64,000 bases of DNA. It comes from PALSA-612 sp963711315 (lineage in GTDB: Bacteria; Actinomycetota; Thermoleophilia; Gaiellales; Gaiellaceae). Under the pieces are notes generated by a model. The model searched no databases. It saw only the letters and a list, made by a program, of their open reading frames with translations, and was not told the DNA's origin. Position numbers and translations under genes: made by a program. Positions 26,141-35,831 of this stretch are shown piece by piece. The stretch covers positions 496,001 through 560,000 of the forward strand of contig CAVQDQ010000003.1 of NCBI GenBank assembly GCA_963711315.1, read 5' to 3'. Position 1 is the stretch's first letter; each line of letters starts with the position of its first letter.

Positions 26141-26803
26141 ATGGCAACCAGCACGAGTTATGACGCTCTCCGCGAGGCAATCGTCCGCGGTGAGATCGCG
26201 CCCAACGCCCGCCTCATCGAGTCGGACATCAGCTCGGAGTTCGACATGTCGCGCGGTGCGGTACGAACTGCGCTCATCCGACTCGAGCAAGAGGGGCTCG
26301 TCGTGCGCGAGCCGCACCGGGGCGCGCGGGTGCGGCCGGTCTCGGACGAGGAGGCAGTCGAGATCCTCCAGGCCCGCGCCGTCCTCGAAGGGCTCGCCGT
26401 CCGGCTGGCGGCCGAGAGAATCGACGACACGGGCGCCGCCCGTCTCCGGGCCTGTCTCGCGCGCCAGCGCGAGCTCCTCGAGGCAGACGACCTCCTGGGG
26501 GCATCGGACGTAAACGCCGAGCTCCACGCGACGCTGCTCGAGCTGTCGGGCCACGCCACAGCCGTTCGCCTCATCGACGCCCTGAACTCGCAGAGCGTTC
26601 GCTACCAGTACCGCACGATTCTCATCCCCGGCCGCTCAGCCGCGTCCGTCGCGGAGCACGCGGCCATCGTGGAGGCAGTCGTCGCCGGCCGCCCCGCCGA
26701 GGCCGAGGGCGCCATGCGGCGACATCTCTTCAACGTCGCCCAAGCCGTGCAGCAGGGATTGCTTCCGGGCGGCATCGACAACGCGGGCCGTGGTGTCCTG
26801 TGA
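26141..26803 (+). CDS. GntR-family transcriptional regulator, FCD subfamily
   Basis: A 220-residue regulator. The N-terminal winged helix reads LREAIVRGEIAPNARLIE and then EFDMSRGAVRTALIRLEQEG, followed by VREPHRGARV. The C-terminal FCD effector domain starts near residue 75 with AVEILQARAVLEGLAVRLA and has the histidines of ELHATLLELSGH and VAEHAAIVEAV expected for the metal site. I use the ATG at 26141 because the domain begins directly after it. It is divergent from the meta-cleavage/ligM operon and 10 bp upstream of the second ligM, so it probably controls both in response to an aromatic acid. It likely binds the dyad at 26098-26121. Confidence 0.93.
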   Translation: MATSTSYDALREAIVRGEIAPNARLIESDISSEFDMSRGAVRTALIRLEQEGLVVREPHRGARVRPVSDEEAVEILQARAVLEGLAVRLAAERIDDTGAARLRACLARQRELLEADDLLGASDVNAELHATLLELSGHATAVRLIDALNSQSVRYQYRTILIPGRSAASVAEHAAIVEAVVAGRPAEAEGAMRRHLFNVAQAVQQGLLPGGIDNAGRGVL

Positions 26804-26812
26804 GGGGACTAC

Positions 26813-28195
26813 ATGACACGTCGTAGCCTGGAGGACGTCCTCGGCGACGCGCCGAACACCGTCGAGCTGCTGCGCAATGCGCCGGCGGGCCCGAACGTCT
26901 ACCCCGGCGTGCCGGCCGAGTTCACGAACTGGCGTGACGAGCAGCAGGCTTGGCAGCAGACGTCGGTCCTTTTCGACCAGTCGTTCCACATGGCCGAGCT
27001 TGCCGTTAGAAGGCCGAGACGCGCTCGCACTGCTCTCCGGGCTCGGCGTAAACAGCTTCGACGGCTTCGCGCCGGGCCGGGCCAAGCACTTCGTGCCGTG
27101 CACGTACGAGGGGTACGTCATCGGCGACGTGATCCTCTTTGCCCTGGCCGAGAACACCTTCAATCTCGTCGGCCGCGCCCCGGCGCTCAACTGGGTCACC
27201 TACCACGCCGAGACGGGCGGCTACGACGTGTCGGTGGAGCTGGACCAGCGCTCGGCACTGCGTACCGACGGGCGGCGCAAGCATTATCGGTTCCAGGTAC
27301 AGGGCCCGAACGCGATGCAGGTGATCGAGAAGGTGCTCGGCCAGTCACCGCCCGAGCCTGAAGTTCTTCAACCTCACCCACGTGGACGATCGCGGAGAAG
27401 ACCGTCGGCGCTCTGCGCCACGGGATGGTCGGCCAGCCGGGCTGGGAGCTGTTCGGCCCCTGGGATGACCGCGACGCCGTCCTCGAGGCGTTGCTCGGCG
27501 CGGGCGAGGATTTTGGCCTGCGCCAGGCCGGCGGGCGTGCCTATTCGTCCAACACTCTCGAGTCCGGCTGGATCCCTTCGCCGCTCCCGGCCGTGTACTC
27601 GGGGGACAGCCTCCAGGCATACCGCGAGTGGCTCCCGGCCGCCGGCTACGAAGCGAACGCGTCAATCGGCGGCAGCTTCGTCTCGGACGACGTCGAGGGC
27701 TACTACTTCACGCCGTGGGATCTGGGCTATGGAAGCTACGTGAAGTTCGACCACGACTTCATCGGACGCGACGCGCTCGAGCGCATGGCCGAAGGGGAGC
27801 ACCGCCAGAAGGTGACGCTTGCACTCGACGACGAGGACGTGACCCGCACGATCGGCTCGATGTTCCAGAAGAGCGAGCGGGCGAAGTTCATGGACTGGCC
27901 CTCCGCCGTCTACTCGATGCACCCGTACGACCGCGTAACGGTCGACGGCGAGACCGTCGGCGTCTCGACGTGGATCGGCTACAGCGCAAACGAGGGGAAG
28001 ATGCTCACGCTCGCAGTCCTCGACGCCGAGCACGCAGAGCCCGGCGGCGAGGTGACGCTCGTCTGGGGCGAGGAGGACGGCGGCACCGCCAAGCCGACGG
28101 TCGAGCCGCACGTCCAGTCAGAGCTGCGCGCGGTCGTCAGCCCGGTGCCCTACGTCGAGACGGTGCGGAAGTCGTACCGCCCGGCAGCGGTCTAG
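26813..28195 (+). CDS. Tetrahydrofolate-dependent aryl O-demethylase, copy 2 (three frameshifts)
   Basis: A LigM/DesA-like protein of about 460 residues, paralogous to the gene at 19842. A GAGGGG ribosome site precedes the ATG. The sequence starts VELLRNAPAGPNVYPGVP, continues with NWVTYHAETGGYDVSVELD, AYSSNTLESGWIPSPLP and ends TLVWGEEDGGTAKPTVEPH. Phase changes occur near 27008, 27360 and 27390, with family sequence on both sides of each (for example FFNLTHVDDRG between the last two). It follows the GntR regulator by 10 bp. Two diverged copies suggest separate substrates, such as vanillate for one and syringate or 3-O-methylgallate for the other. The stop codon coincides with the edge of a repeat element. 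Confidence 0.88.
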
Positions 28196-28358
28196 GAGGG
28201 TCTGGCGGAACGGTGCTCGTCGCCGGGGCGCGCTGGAGGTTGTGATGCAAGGACGCAGGGAGCCCGCGTACTGACTAGTACGTGGGCGACCGAGGACGCC
28301 GCAGCGCGGCCTCCAGCGTGATTCCGGCGGCACAGTCATTGTTTCGCCAGACACTCCT
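28194..28358. repeat. Palindromic repeat element, copy A (165 bp)
   Basis: The ends are near-perfect inverted repeats (AGGAGGGTCTGGCGGAAC against AGGAGTGTCTGGCGAAAC, 16 of 18). Inside are nested complementary arms: CGCTGGAGG with CCTCCAGCG, and a central CGTACT-GACT-AGTACG. The whole element could fold into one long hairpin. A second copy in opposite orientation lies at 42288-42455, clearly homologous along its whole length. It fills the gap between the convergent ligM copy 2 and livF, starting within the ligM stop codon TAG. No target-site duplication is evident. Confidence 0.8.
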
Positions 28359-28361
28359 GGG

Positions 28362-29084
28362 TTACGCCTGCACGGCCTCGGTACCCTCGCCCAGGTAGCT
28401 GGCGATGAGCAGATGGTGGTCGCGCCTGAGCTCCTCGGCCGGCTTGTGCAGGACGATCTCGCCGTGGGAGAGGACGTAACCGCGGTTCGCGACCTCCAGC
28501 GCCAGGTGGACGTGCTGCTCGACGAGCAGCACCGCGCAATCCGACTCCTGGGCGTAGCCGCGCACGATCGGCAGCAGGCTCTCGACGATGACGGGCGCGA
28601 GACCGAGCGAGAGCTCATCGAGCAACAGCACGTGGGGATGGCGGGCGAGCGCACGCCCGATGGCGAGCATCTGCTGCTCACCGCCGGAGAGCAGGCCGGC
28701 GCGCCGCTGGCGAAGCTCTTCCAGCTTCGGGAAGTATGTATAGGCCAACTGCTCGTCGAGCTGCTCTCCCCGGTGACCGAGGCGGAAGTGCTCGGCGACG
28801 GTGAGTCCGAAGAAGATCCCCCTCCCCTCGGGCACGTGGGCGATGCCATTGCGAGCGCGGGCGCTGGCCGACACAGAGACGAGATCGCTGCCGTCGAGCA
28901 CCACGCGGCCGGCGGAAGGCTTGACGATGCCGGAGATGACGCGCAGGGTCGTCGTCTTGCCGGCGCCGTTTGCGCCGAGCAGGGCGACTACCTCGCCCGA
29001 ATCGACCGTGAGGCTGACGTCGCGAATCACGGCCGCCTGGTCGTAGCCCGCCGTCAAGCCCTCGATCGCGAGCACCGTGCTCAC
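28362..29084 (-). CDS. livF: Branched-chain-amino-acid-type ABC transporter ATPase LivF (system 1)
   Basis: A 240-residue intact ATPase of the HAAT family. Walker A is LLGANGAGKTTTL, the family-specific IAHVPEGRGIFFGLTV follows, the signature is LLSGGEQQMLAIGRAL, and Walker B is HVLLLDELSLGLAP with H-loop LLVEQH. The gene overlaps livG by 4 bp. Its partner permease and binding protein are on the opposite strand starting at 30018, so the two half-operons diverge from one promoter region. HAAT systems in this setting often carry aromatic acids or ketones rather than amino acids. Confidence 0.95.
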   Translation of the reverse strand: MSTVLAIEGLTAGYDQAAVIRDVSLTVDSGEVVALLGANGAGKTTTLRVISGIVKPSAGRVVLDGSDLVSVSASARARNGIAHVPEGRGIFFGLTVAEHFRLGHRGEQLDEQLAYTYFPKLEELRQRRAGLLSGGEQQMLAIGRALARHPHVLLLDELSLGLAPVIVESLLPIVRGYAQESDCAVLLVEQHVHLALEVANRGYVLSHGEIVLHKPAEELRRDHHLLIASYLGEGTEAVQA

Positions 29085-29869
29085 GAGACGGCTCCCGTGT
29101 CCACGCGGAGCTCCGCGGAGACCTCCGCCGCAGCGGCGCCGAGGTAGGCGCTGATCACGTTGGGGTCGCTGCGTACCGTCTCCGGCGTCCCCTGCGCGAT
29201 CACCTCGCCGAACTCGAGCACGACGACGTAGTCGGAGATCGTCAGGACGAGGCCCATGTCGTGATCGACGAGCAGCGTCGTCGTGCCCTTGTCGACGGTC
29301 TCGCGTAGATGGCGGCCGAGCGCTTCGCTCTCGAGCGTGTCCAGTCCGGCGGCAGGCTCGTCGAGACAGAGGAGCCGCGGCGCCGCGGCGAGCGCCCGCG
29401 CTACCCCGACCAGCTTCCGGTGGGCCTGCGACAGCTCACTCGGCATCGCCTCGCTCAGGCCCTCGAGCTCGAAGATGCGGAGCGCCTCTTCCACTTGCGC
29501 CGTCCCATCGGTCGGCCGGGAGACGACCTCCCGCACGGCGCCCAAGGCAGATGGATGCTGGGACGCGACCGCGATGTTCTCCTGCACCGTGAGGTCGTCG
29601 AACAGCTCGATCGACTGCCACGTTCGCGCCAGGCCCATGCGCGCACGGACGTGCGGCGCCTTGCCCGAAAGGTCGTTGCCGTCGAGCATGACGCTGCCGC
29701 GATAGGGAACGAAGCCCGAGATGGCGTCGATGAAAGTGGTCTTGCCGGCGCCGTTAGGCCCAATGAGGCCGAGCAGCTGGCCGGGCTCGATCCGGAGGTC
29801 CACGTCGACGACGGCGCGGACGCCGCCGAAGCTGACGGACAACGCATGTGTCTCGAGAACCGGTGTCAT
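29081..29869 (-). CDS. livG: Branched-chain-amino-acid-type ABC transporter ATPase LivG (system 1)
   Basis: A 262-residue intact ATPase with Walker A LIGPNGAGKTTFIDA, the LARTWQSIELFDDLTVQEN segment typical of LivG, a signature-like LSQAHRKLVGVARAL in place of LSGGQ, and Walker B RLLCLDEPAAGLD. The signature is degenerate, as in many LivG proteins. It is the first gene of the minus-strand half-operon, 148 bp from the divergent binding-protein gene, and overlaps livF. Confidence 0.95.
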   Translation of the reverse strand: MTPVLETHALSVSFGGVRAVVDVDLRIEPGQLLGLIGPNGAGKTTFIDAISGFVPYRGSVMLDGNDLSGKAPHVRARMGLARTWQSIELFDDLTVQENIAVASQHPSALGAVREVVSRPTDGTAQVEEALRIFELEGLSEAMPSELSQAHRKLVGVARALAAAPRLLCLDEPAAGLDTLESEALGRHLRETVDKGTTTLLVDHDMGLVLTISDYVVVLEFGEVIAQGTPETVRSDPNVISAYLGAAAAEVSAELRVDTGAVS

Positions 29870-29904
29870 TCAGCTACCCTCCGCGCCCCGGTTCGGGGCT
29901 GCGA

Positions 29905-29937
29905 GACGATTACCAGGATCATCAACAATATGTTGAA
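29905..29937. promoter_or_regulatory. Candidate GntR operator (site B) in the divergent liv promoter
   Basis: The stretch contains the dyad TCAACA-ATA-TGTTGA (29921-29935) preceded by TTACCAGGATCA. It aligns base for base over about 20 positions with the minus strand of site A near 26100. A plausible -35 hexamer TTGAAC (29932-29937) overlaps the dyad, so binding would repress transcription towards livK. The remaining 80 bp to the start hold a GGGAGGG ribosome site. Confidence 0.5.
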
Positions 29938-30017
29938 CAGTCGTCGGAAAAGGTGTTACTGTCGCCTCGCTGTCACGGCCAACATACATAGCTGGATCAA
30001 AGATGGGAGGGTCACGA

Positions 30018-31297
30018 ATGTCGCTCTCACCCACGCCCGGGGCACGTAGCCGCAGCCGTCGGGCGTTCGTAACCTTTGCAGCGCTCGTAGTCGCGCTCGG
30101 GGTAGCACTTCCCGTCGCCCTGGGCGGGGCGACGGCGTCGAGCGCGGTCACGAACTACGCGAAGTTCGTCGGCGTCAAGCCCGGCAAGGCTAATCCGAAG
30201 CTGAAGCCCGTCGTCATCGGCCTCGTCAACCTCCAGGGCGGCCAGGTCCAGGTCGGACCGCTGTGGACGCCCGCCGTCGAGACGACGGTCAAGTACGCGA
30301 ACGCCGAGCTTCGAGGCGCAGGCGGGCACCCGATCATCCTCAAGGAGTGCTTCATCAAGACGTCCGAGGAGGAAGGCACGCGCTGCGGCCAGGCGATGGC
30401 GAACGACAAGCGCGTCTCGGTCGTGCTCTGGGGGGCGTCGTCATCGGCAACCAGTCGTTCTACTCCGCCCTCGGTAAGAAGCCCGTCGTCGGCGGGGTGC
30501 TCGTCCACCCGATCGACGAGACGTCCAAGACAGGCGTTTACGGTCTCTTCGGTGGTAACGCGTCCGTCCTGAGCCCGTACGGGACATTCGCCCGTGACGT
30601 GCTGAAGGCGAAGACAGCCGCGGTCGTATACCCAACCATCCCGGGCATCGCAGAGGCCGGCGTGTCGATCGTCGCCGCCATGCGGAGGGCGGGGCTGTCG
30701 GTGAAGCAGGTCAGTTACGACCCAAACTCGACAGACCTCGTCGGCCCGATCACCGCGGCCGGCGGTCAGAGCGCCGATGTGTTCGTGCTTCAGGACGTCG
30801 CCGCCGGGTGCGTCAACATGGCGAAGGCGCTTGCACAGCTCAAGCTCACACAGAAGGTGCTCACGAACCCGCTCTGCCTCGACCCAAGGGTGGCGCAGGG
30901 GCTCGGCGGTGACTATCCGAAGTGGACATGGGCGATCGCGTCTTCGCTCGGGTTCGACCTTTCGGACAAGGGCGTGCCGCCCTTCCTGAAGGTATTCAAG
31001 AAGTACGCGAAGGACCCGAAGATCACCGCCGACCCGTGGACGCCCGTGGGCTTCGGGCAGACGCTGACGCTGATCAAGTGGCTGAACAAGATCGGCTACA
31101 AGAACATCTCGCCGGCGTCGATCACCAAGCTGGCAAAGGCGGAACGCGGCCCCATACCCCTGGGCGCACCGACCGTGAAGTGCGGGAAGTACAAGGCAAT
31201 CCCGGCGGACTGCAACGACCAGACGCAGTTCTTCGAGTACTTCGGGCAGGGCAAGTTCAAGCGGGTCTCGGGCTGGCTCAAGCCACCCGGACAATAG
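30018..31297 (+). CDS. ABC transporter substrate-binding protein, HAAT family (system 1), one frameshift
   Basis: About 426 residues. The N-terminus has a twin-arginine-poor Sec-type signal (SRSRRAFVTFAALVVALGVA) ending near ATASSAV. The Peripla_BP_6 domain follows: KPVVIGLVNLQGGQVQVGP, then KPVVGGVLVHPIDETS, DVFVLQDVAAGCVNMAKAL. The break is at a six-G run (30430-30435); adding one G joins VVLWG to GVVIGNQSF. The ATG at 30018 is preceded by GGGAGGG at a good distance; an ATG five codons upstream is less well placed. It likely captures an aromatic or carboxylic substrate for the LivHM permease downstream. Confidence 0.92.
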
Positions 31298-31330
31298 GAC
31301 GATCAGGACCTCCGTCTGGTCGACGTCGAA

Positions 31331-31362
31331 CGGCGGGCCCGGCTCTCGAGCCGGGCCTGCCG
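31331..31362 (+). terminator. Strong stem-loop between binding-protein and permease genes
   Basis: A 15-bp, GC-rich stem (GGCGGGCCCGGCTC paired with GAGCCGGGCCTGCC, plus a closing C-G) encloses a 2-base loop in the 92-bp gap after the binding-protein gene. No T-run follows. It probably acts as an attenuator or mRNA-stabilising hairpin that keeps the binding protein more abundant than the permease. Confidence 0.6.
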
Positions 31363-31389
31363 GCTCCGAATTAGGCTACGTCCCTGAGC

Positions 31390-33380
31390 GTGGACGAGAT
31401 CCAGCAGATCTGGCAGTTCGCTCTGCTCGGCCTGGGCATCGGTGCGCTCATCGCCGGCATCGCGCTCGCCGTTGTCCTCTTCTACCGCGGGTCGGGCGTG
31501 ATCAACCTCGCCAGCGGCGGCATCGCCATGTTCGCCGGCTACACCTACTGGGCATTGCGCACCGGTCTCTTCGGGCCGGACATCTCGACCGCGCCTTCAC
31601 TCGTGATCACGTTCGCCGTCATCATCGTCTTCGGCGTGGCGATGGAGCTGCTCGCGTTCAGGCCCCTCCAGGCAGCATCACCGCTCGCGAAGCTCGCAGC
31701 CTCGCTCGGTGTGCTCTTGACGCTGCAGGCGTCGATGCTCGTCGCCTTCGGCGACACGCCGAAGCCGCAGCCGCCGGTCCTGCCGCAGAATCGCCAGGTG
31801 GAGCTCTGGGGCGCCTTTGTCGGGCTCGACCGCTTGCTGATGGCGGGGATCGTCATCGCGGCCGCGGCGGTGCTCGCAGCCCTCTACCGTTGGACCCGCT
31901 TCGGCCTCGCGACGCGGGCCGCATCGGAGGACGAGGTCTCGGCAACGCTCGCGGGACTGTCGCCGAACAGCCTGTCGATGATCAACACCGTGCTCGCCTG
32001 CCTGGTCGCCGGGGGGCTCGGCGTGCTCGCCGCATCGATCACGGTGCTCTATTGGCAGACGCTCCCCCTCTACATCGTCCCCGCGCTGGCAGCCGCGTTG
32101 TTCGCGCGGTTCACGTCGTTCGGCATCGCCTGCTCCGTCGGGCTCCTGCTCGGGATGGCCCAGTCGGTGCTCCAGTTCTACATCGCCCCGAAGTCGTGGT
32201 ATCCGACCGATCACGGCATCGCGATGCCCGGCGTCTGGGACCTGTTCGTCTTCGGGGCGATCGTGGTCGCGATGTTCTGGCGCGGCGCCAGCCTGCCGGG
32301 CCGCGGCGAGCTGATCGAGAAACGCTTGCCGTTCGTTCCCCGCTCCGAGCACCTCGGGCGAAACGCGCTCGATCGGAGCTGGCGTGTGCGCGGCGGCGCT
32401 CGTCGTACTCCCCTGGGACTTTCGCCAGGCGCTGATCGTCTCGCTGCTCGCGTCGCTGATATGCCTCTCTTACGTCGTCATCACCGGCTTCGTCGGGCAG
32501 ATCTCGGTCGTCCAGCTCGCACTCGCCGGGGTGGCGGGCTACACGGTCTCGCACATGGCGGTCGACTTCGGCATCGAGTTCCCCCTCGCGCCGCTGATCG
32601 CCGTGGCGATCGCGACGGTGCTGGGGTTGCTCGTGGCGGTGTCCGCGCTCCGCGTGCGCGGCGTCAGCCTCGCCGTCGTTACGCTGGCTGCGGCCGTCGC
32701 GATCGAGAAGTTCGGCTTCGCCAACTACCGCTGGGGCGGCGGGTCGGGCGCCTCGCCCGTGCCTCCGCCGAAGCTCGGCGGCTTGAGCCTCGGGCCGGAC
32801 TCGTCCTGGCGCGGGCTCGACGGCAAGCTGCCGAGCCCCGTCTTCGGCTTTTTCCTCCTCGTCCTGATCGTCGGCGCTCTGCCTGCTCATCGCCAACGTG
32901 CGCCGATCGAGCCTCGGCCGGCAGATGCTGGCGGTGCGCTCGAACGAGCGTGCGGCAGCCGCGGCCGGCGTGAACGTGACGGTCGTCAAGCTGACAGGGT
33001 TTCGGGCTCTCGGCGCATCATCGCCGGCATCGCCGGCGTGATGTACAGCTACGAGTTCGGCGGCGTTGCAGCGCACGAAGTTCGGCGCGTTTGCGGCGCT
33101 CGGGCTGATCGCGTTCGCGTACGTCGGCGGCATCACGATGATCTCCGGCGCGTTCATCGCAGGCCTGATCTCGACCTCGGGGCTCGTTTCCATATGCACT
33201 GGACAAGTGGTTCGGCCTCTCCGGCAACTGGGCGCTGCTCTTCGCGGGCGTTGCACTCATCGTCACGCTGATCCTGAACCCGGAGGGCGTCGCCGGAGCG
33301 AACTACAAGAAGGCGCAGCAATGGAAACGCGCCCGAAGAGAGCGGGCAGGCCGACGCCGGTGCCTGAGGCGTCGCCATGA
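31390..33380 (+). CDS. Fused LivH-LivM permease (system 1), several frameshifts
   Basis: From a GTG, the first 315 residues form a LivH-type permease with eight or so hydrophobic segments (VNQ-less N-terminus GLGIGALIAGIALAVVLFYR, then VINLASGGIAMFAGYTYW). After LPFVPRSEHLGRNA the reading continues, one phase on, into a LivM-type permease (VVITGFVGQISVVQLALAG, then FGAFAALGLIAFAYVGGIT and NPEGVAGANYKKAQQ). No start or stop separates the halves, so this is a natural LivHM fusion of about 660 residues. Phase changes lie near 32368, 32880, 33020-33060, 33195 and 33325. The final frame stops at 33380, overlapping the next ATG. Confidence 0.82.
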
Positions 33381-35192
33381 GCACTGCCGGGTCGTTTCCC
33401 AACCCGTACGAGATCGAGTCTCCGCCCGGCTGCGAGGGCTGGGAGGAGATGTACCCGTACCACGCCCTCTTCGACGAGCGCAGGCGCGAGACGGACGAGC
33501 AGCGCTTCTGGTTCTGGAACTCGATGCACTTCCCGCTGCCGATGCCCGCATTCGATCTTGCCTGCGCGGACGTCCCCTACATGGGGATCGCGACGTGGCA
33601 GAACCGCGTCTTCGCTGTCCCCCCGGCGATGGGCATCGACTACCGGGTCGTCAACGGCTACATCTACATCTCCGGCAACCCGGTCACGGACCCAGCCAAG
33701 ATCGCCGAGCGCGCGGAGTTCTTCCAGAAACGCGCGGGCTACTACTTCGAGCACTGGGACGAGCTCTACGCGAAGTGGAAAGTCAAGATGGACGCCCTTA
33801 TCGCCGAGCTCACCGAGCTTCGGGTCCCGGACCTCCAGGAGTACGAGCCCGACGAGGTCGTGTTCGAGGACGACCGCGACACCGCGTATGTCGAGGTGCT
33901 CGAGGCGTACGGGCGGCTGCTGCGCTACGGCGAGCTCATGTGGCAGCACCACAGCGAGTTCCTGCTGCTCGGTTACGGCGCCTACGCCACGTTCGTCGAC
34001 TTCTGCAAGGGCAGCCTCCCGGACATCCCCGACCAGCACATCGCCCAGATGGTTGCGGGCATCGACGTGCTCCTGTTCAGGCCCGACGCCGAGCTCAAGC
34101 GGCTGGCACGTCTAGCCGTCGAAACAGGGGTGGACCCGGCGTTCGTCGACGGACGCTCGCCGGAGGAGATCGACGCCGCGCTCGCGCAGTCGGAGGCCGG
34201 GAAAGCATGGCTGGAGGAGCTCGAGCAAGTGAAAGACCCGTGGTTCAACATGGCCACAGGCGACGGTCTCTACCACTACTACGGCAGCTGGCTCGACGAC
34301 CCGACCATTCCCTACGCGTCGCTCGTCGGCTACGTGCGCGCGCTGAAGGACGGCGAAGAGGTCGAGCGGCCGACCGAGGCGCTTGCCCGCGAGCGCGACC
34401 GGCTCGCGGAGGAATACGGCTCACTCCTCGACGACGAGACGCGCAAGGGGTTCGACGAGCTGCTCGGCTCTGTCGCGCATGGTCTTCCCGTACGTCGAGG
34501 AACACAAGTTCATCTGCGACTACTGGTTCCTGACGAGGTGGTGGAACAAGGTGCGCGAGTTCGGCGCGCTGCTCGCGAAGCACGGCTACCTCGAGGATGC
34601 CGAGGACGTCTTCCAGCTCTCCCGCCACGAGGTCGCCTCGGCGCTCGACGAGCTCGTCCTCGTGTGGGCGACGGGCGGCGAGCCGCTTGGCCCGAAGCAC
34701 TGGCCGCCGATCGCCGCGCGCCGCAAGGAGATCCTCGAGCGGCTCGCAGACTGGACTCCGCCACCCGCTCTCGGCGTCGTGCCCGAGGCGGTGAACGACC
34801 CGGTGCTGAACATGCTCTGGGGCATCACGACGGAACGCGTGCGTGCGTGGGCAAGTCAGGAGGAGGGCGGGCTCGAGCTGACGGGGGCGGCGGCGTCGCC
34901 GGGTACCGTCGAGGGCGTCGCGCGCGTGGTGATCGACGTTCGGCAGATCAGAGACGTACGTGACGGCGACATCCTCGTCTGCCCGATCACATCGCCTGCC
35001 TGGGCACCGATCTTCTCGAACGTCAAGGCGGTGGTCACGGACATCGGCGGCGTGATGTCCCATGCCGCCATCGTCTGCCGTGAGTACGGCCTGCCGGCCG
35101 TCGTGGGCACCGGCCGCGCCACATCGCAGATCCAGACCGGCCAGACGATCCGCGTCGACGGGACGGCGGGCACCGTGACGATCGTCGGGTAG
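33377..35192 (+). CDS. PEP-utilising dikinase substrate subunit with phosphohistidine domain, copy 2 (one frameshift)
   Basis: About 604 residues. Residues 1-500 are the substrate-binding region shared with the other copies (CEGWEEMYPYHALFDE, FWFWNSMHFPLPMPAFD, ATGDGLYHYYGSW). The C-terminal 100 residues are the PEP-utiliser swivelling domain with catalytic histidine in GGVMSHAAIVCREYGLPAV (His codon 35061-35063). One extra base near 34470 changes phase. The PEP/pyruvate barrel of true PEP synthase is missing, so pyruvate is not the expected acceptor. It fits the large subunit of phenylphosphate synthase or Hpe/Acv kinases, needing an ATP-grasp partner like the one at 15712. ATGA coupling to the LivHM permease suggests that the imported compound is the substrate. 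Confidence 0.88.
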
Positions 35193-35204
35193 CGGCCGGG
35201 ATCC

Positions 35205-35816
35205 CTACGCGTTCAAGACCCAGAAACGCTCTCCGCGCTCCGCCTCGAGCTTCGCCAGCTGCTCTCTGTGGATCTCGCGAACGCGCGCCGGGGTTATGGC
35301 CTCTTCGGGGCTCAGCTCCTCGATCGTCAGGCTTGTCTTGTCTTCGTAGAGATGCTCACCGGCGAGTCGCGCCCGGCTGTCATACGGCCAGATGAACGCC
35401 TGCCGGCTCGAAGCGTGGTAGAGCGCATCGGCGTCGTCGACGTCGTAGCCGATGCCTCGCAGGTCGGCGCCTCGGGCGATCTGATGAAACGTGAGCTCGT
35501 CGCAGATGCCCCAGTCGGCAACCGCGAGGCGGTCGTCGGAGTTCCACAGCACGGCCTCACCCACGCTGTTGTAGAACGCGAGCACCCCATCCTTGCCCGT
35601 GATGACCGCGGGGCTCGCTCCCCACGTGACTCGATAGACAGGCTCATCGACCGTCATGTCGGGCGCCATGATCGTCTCGTACTCGCCCGCCCCTTCCAGG
35701 TGCACATGCCGCCAGAAGTTGAGGAGCATCGCGCGGTGCAACGGCTTGGTCGTCTCCTCCAGGAGCTCCGCCGTCGGACTCATGCAGTCGTACACGGCCT
35801 GCTCGAATCTGTTCAT
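35205..35816 (-). CDS. SnoaL/NTF2-like protein of unknown function
   Basis: The 203-residue protein has a cone-like pattern: helical N-terminus (MLLNFWRHVHLEGAGEYE), then IMAPDMTVDEPVYRVTWG, GKDGVLAFYNSVGEA and a series of strands. NTF2-like folds of this kind serve as isomerases, hydratases or small dehydratases on aromatic and polyketide substrates. No triad can be proposed. It lies 16 bp after an HSL-type hydrolase gene on the same strand and convergent with dikinase copy 2. I do not recognise a named family. Confidence 0.75.
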   Translation of the reverse strand: MNRFEQAVYDCMSPTAELLEETTKPLHRAMLLNFWRHVHLEGAGEYETIMAPDMTVDEPVYRVTWGASPAVITGKDGVLAFYNSVGEAVLWNSDDRLAVADWGICDELTFHQIARGADLRGIGYDVDDADALYHASSRQAFIWPYDSRARLAGEHLYEDKTSLTIEELSPEEAITPARVREIHREQLAKLEAERGERFWVLNA

Positions 35817-35831
35817 GGATCGCGCTCCTCT

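Noticed and set aside
28194..28358. Insertion sequence remnant with transposase
   Set aside because: The 165-bp element has inverted ends but no coding potential and no transposase sequence is present in the window.
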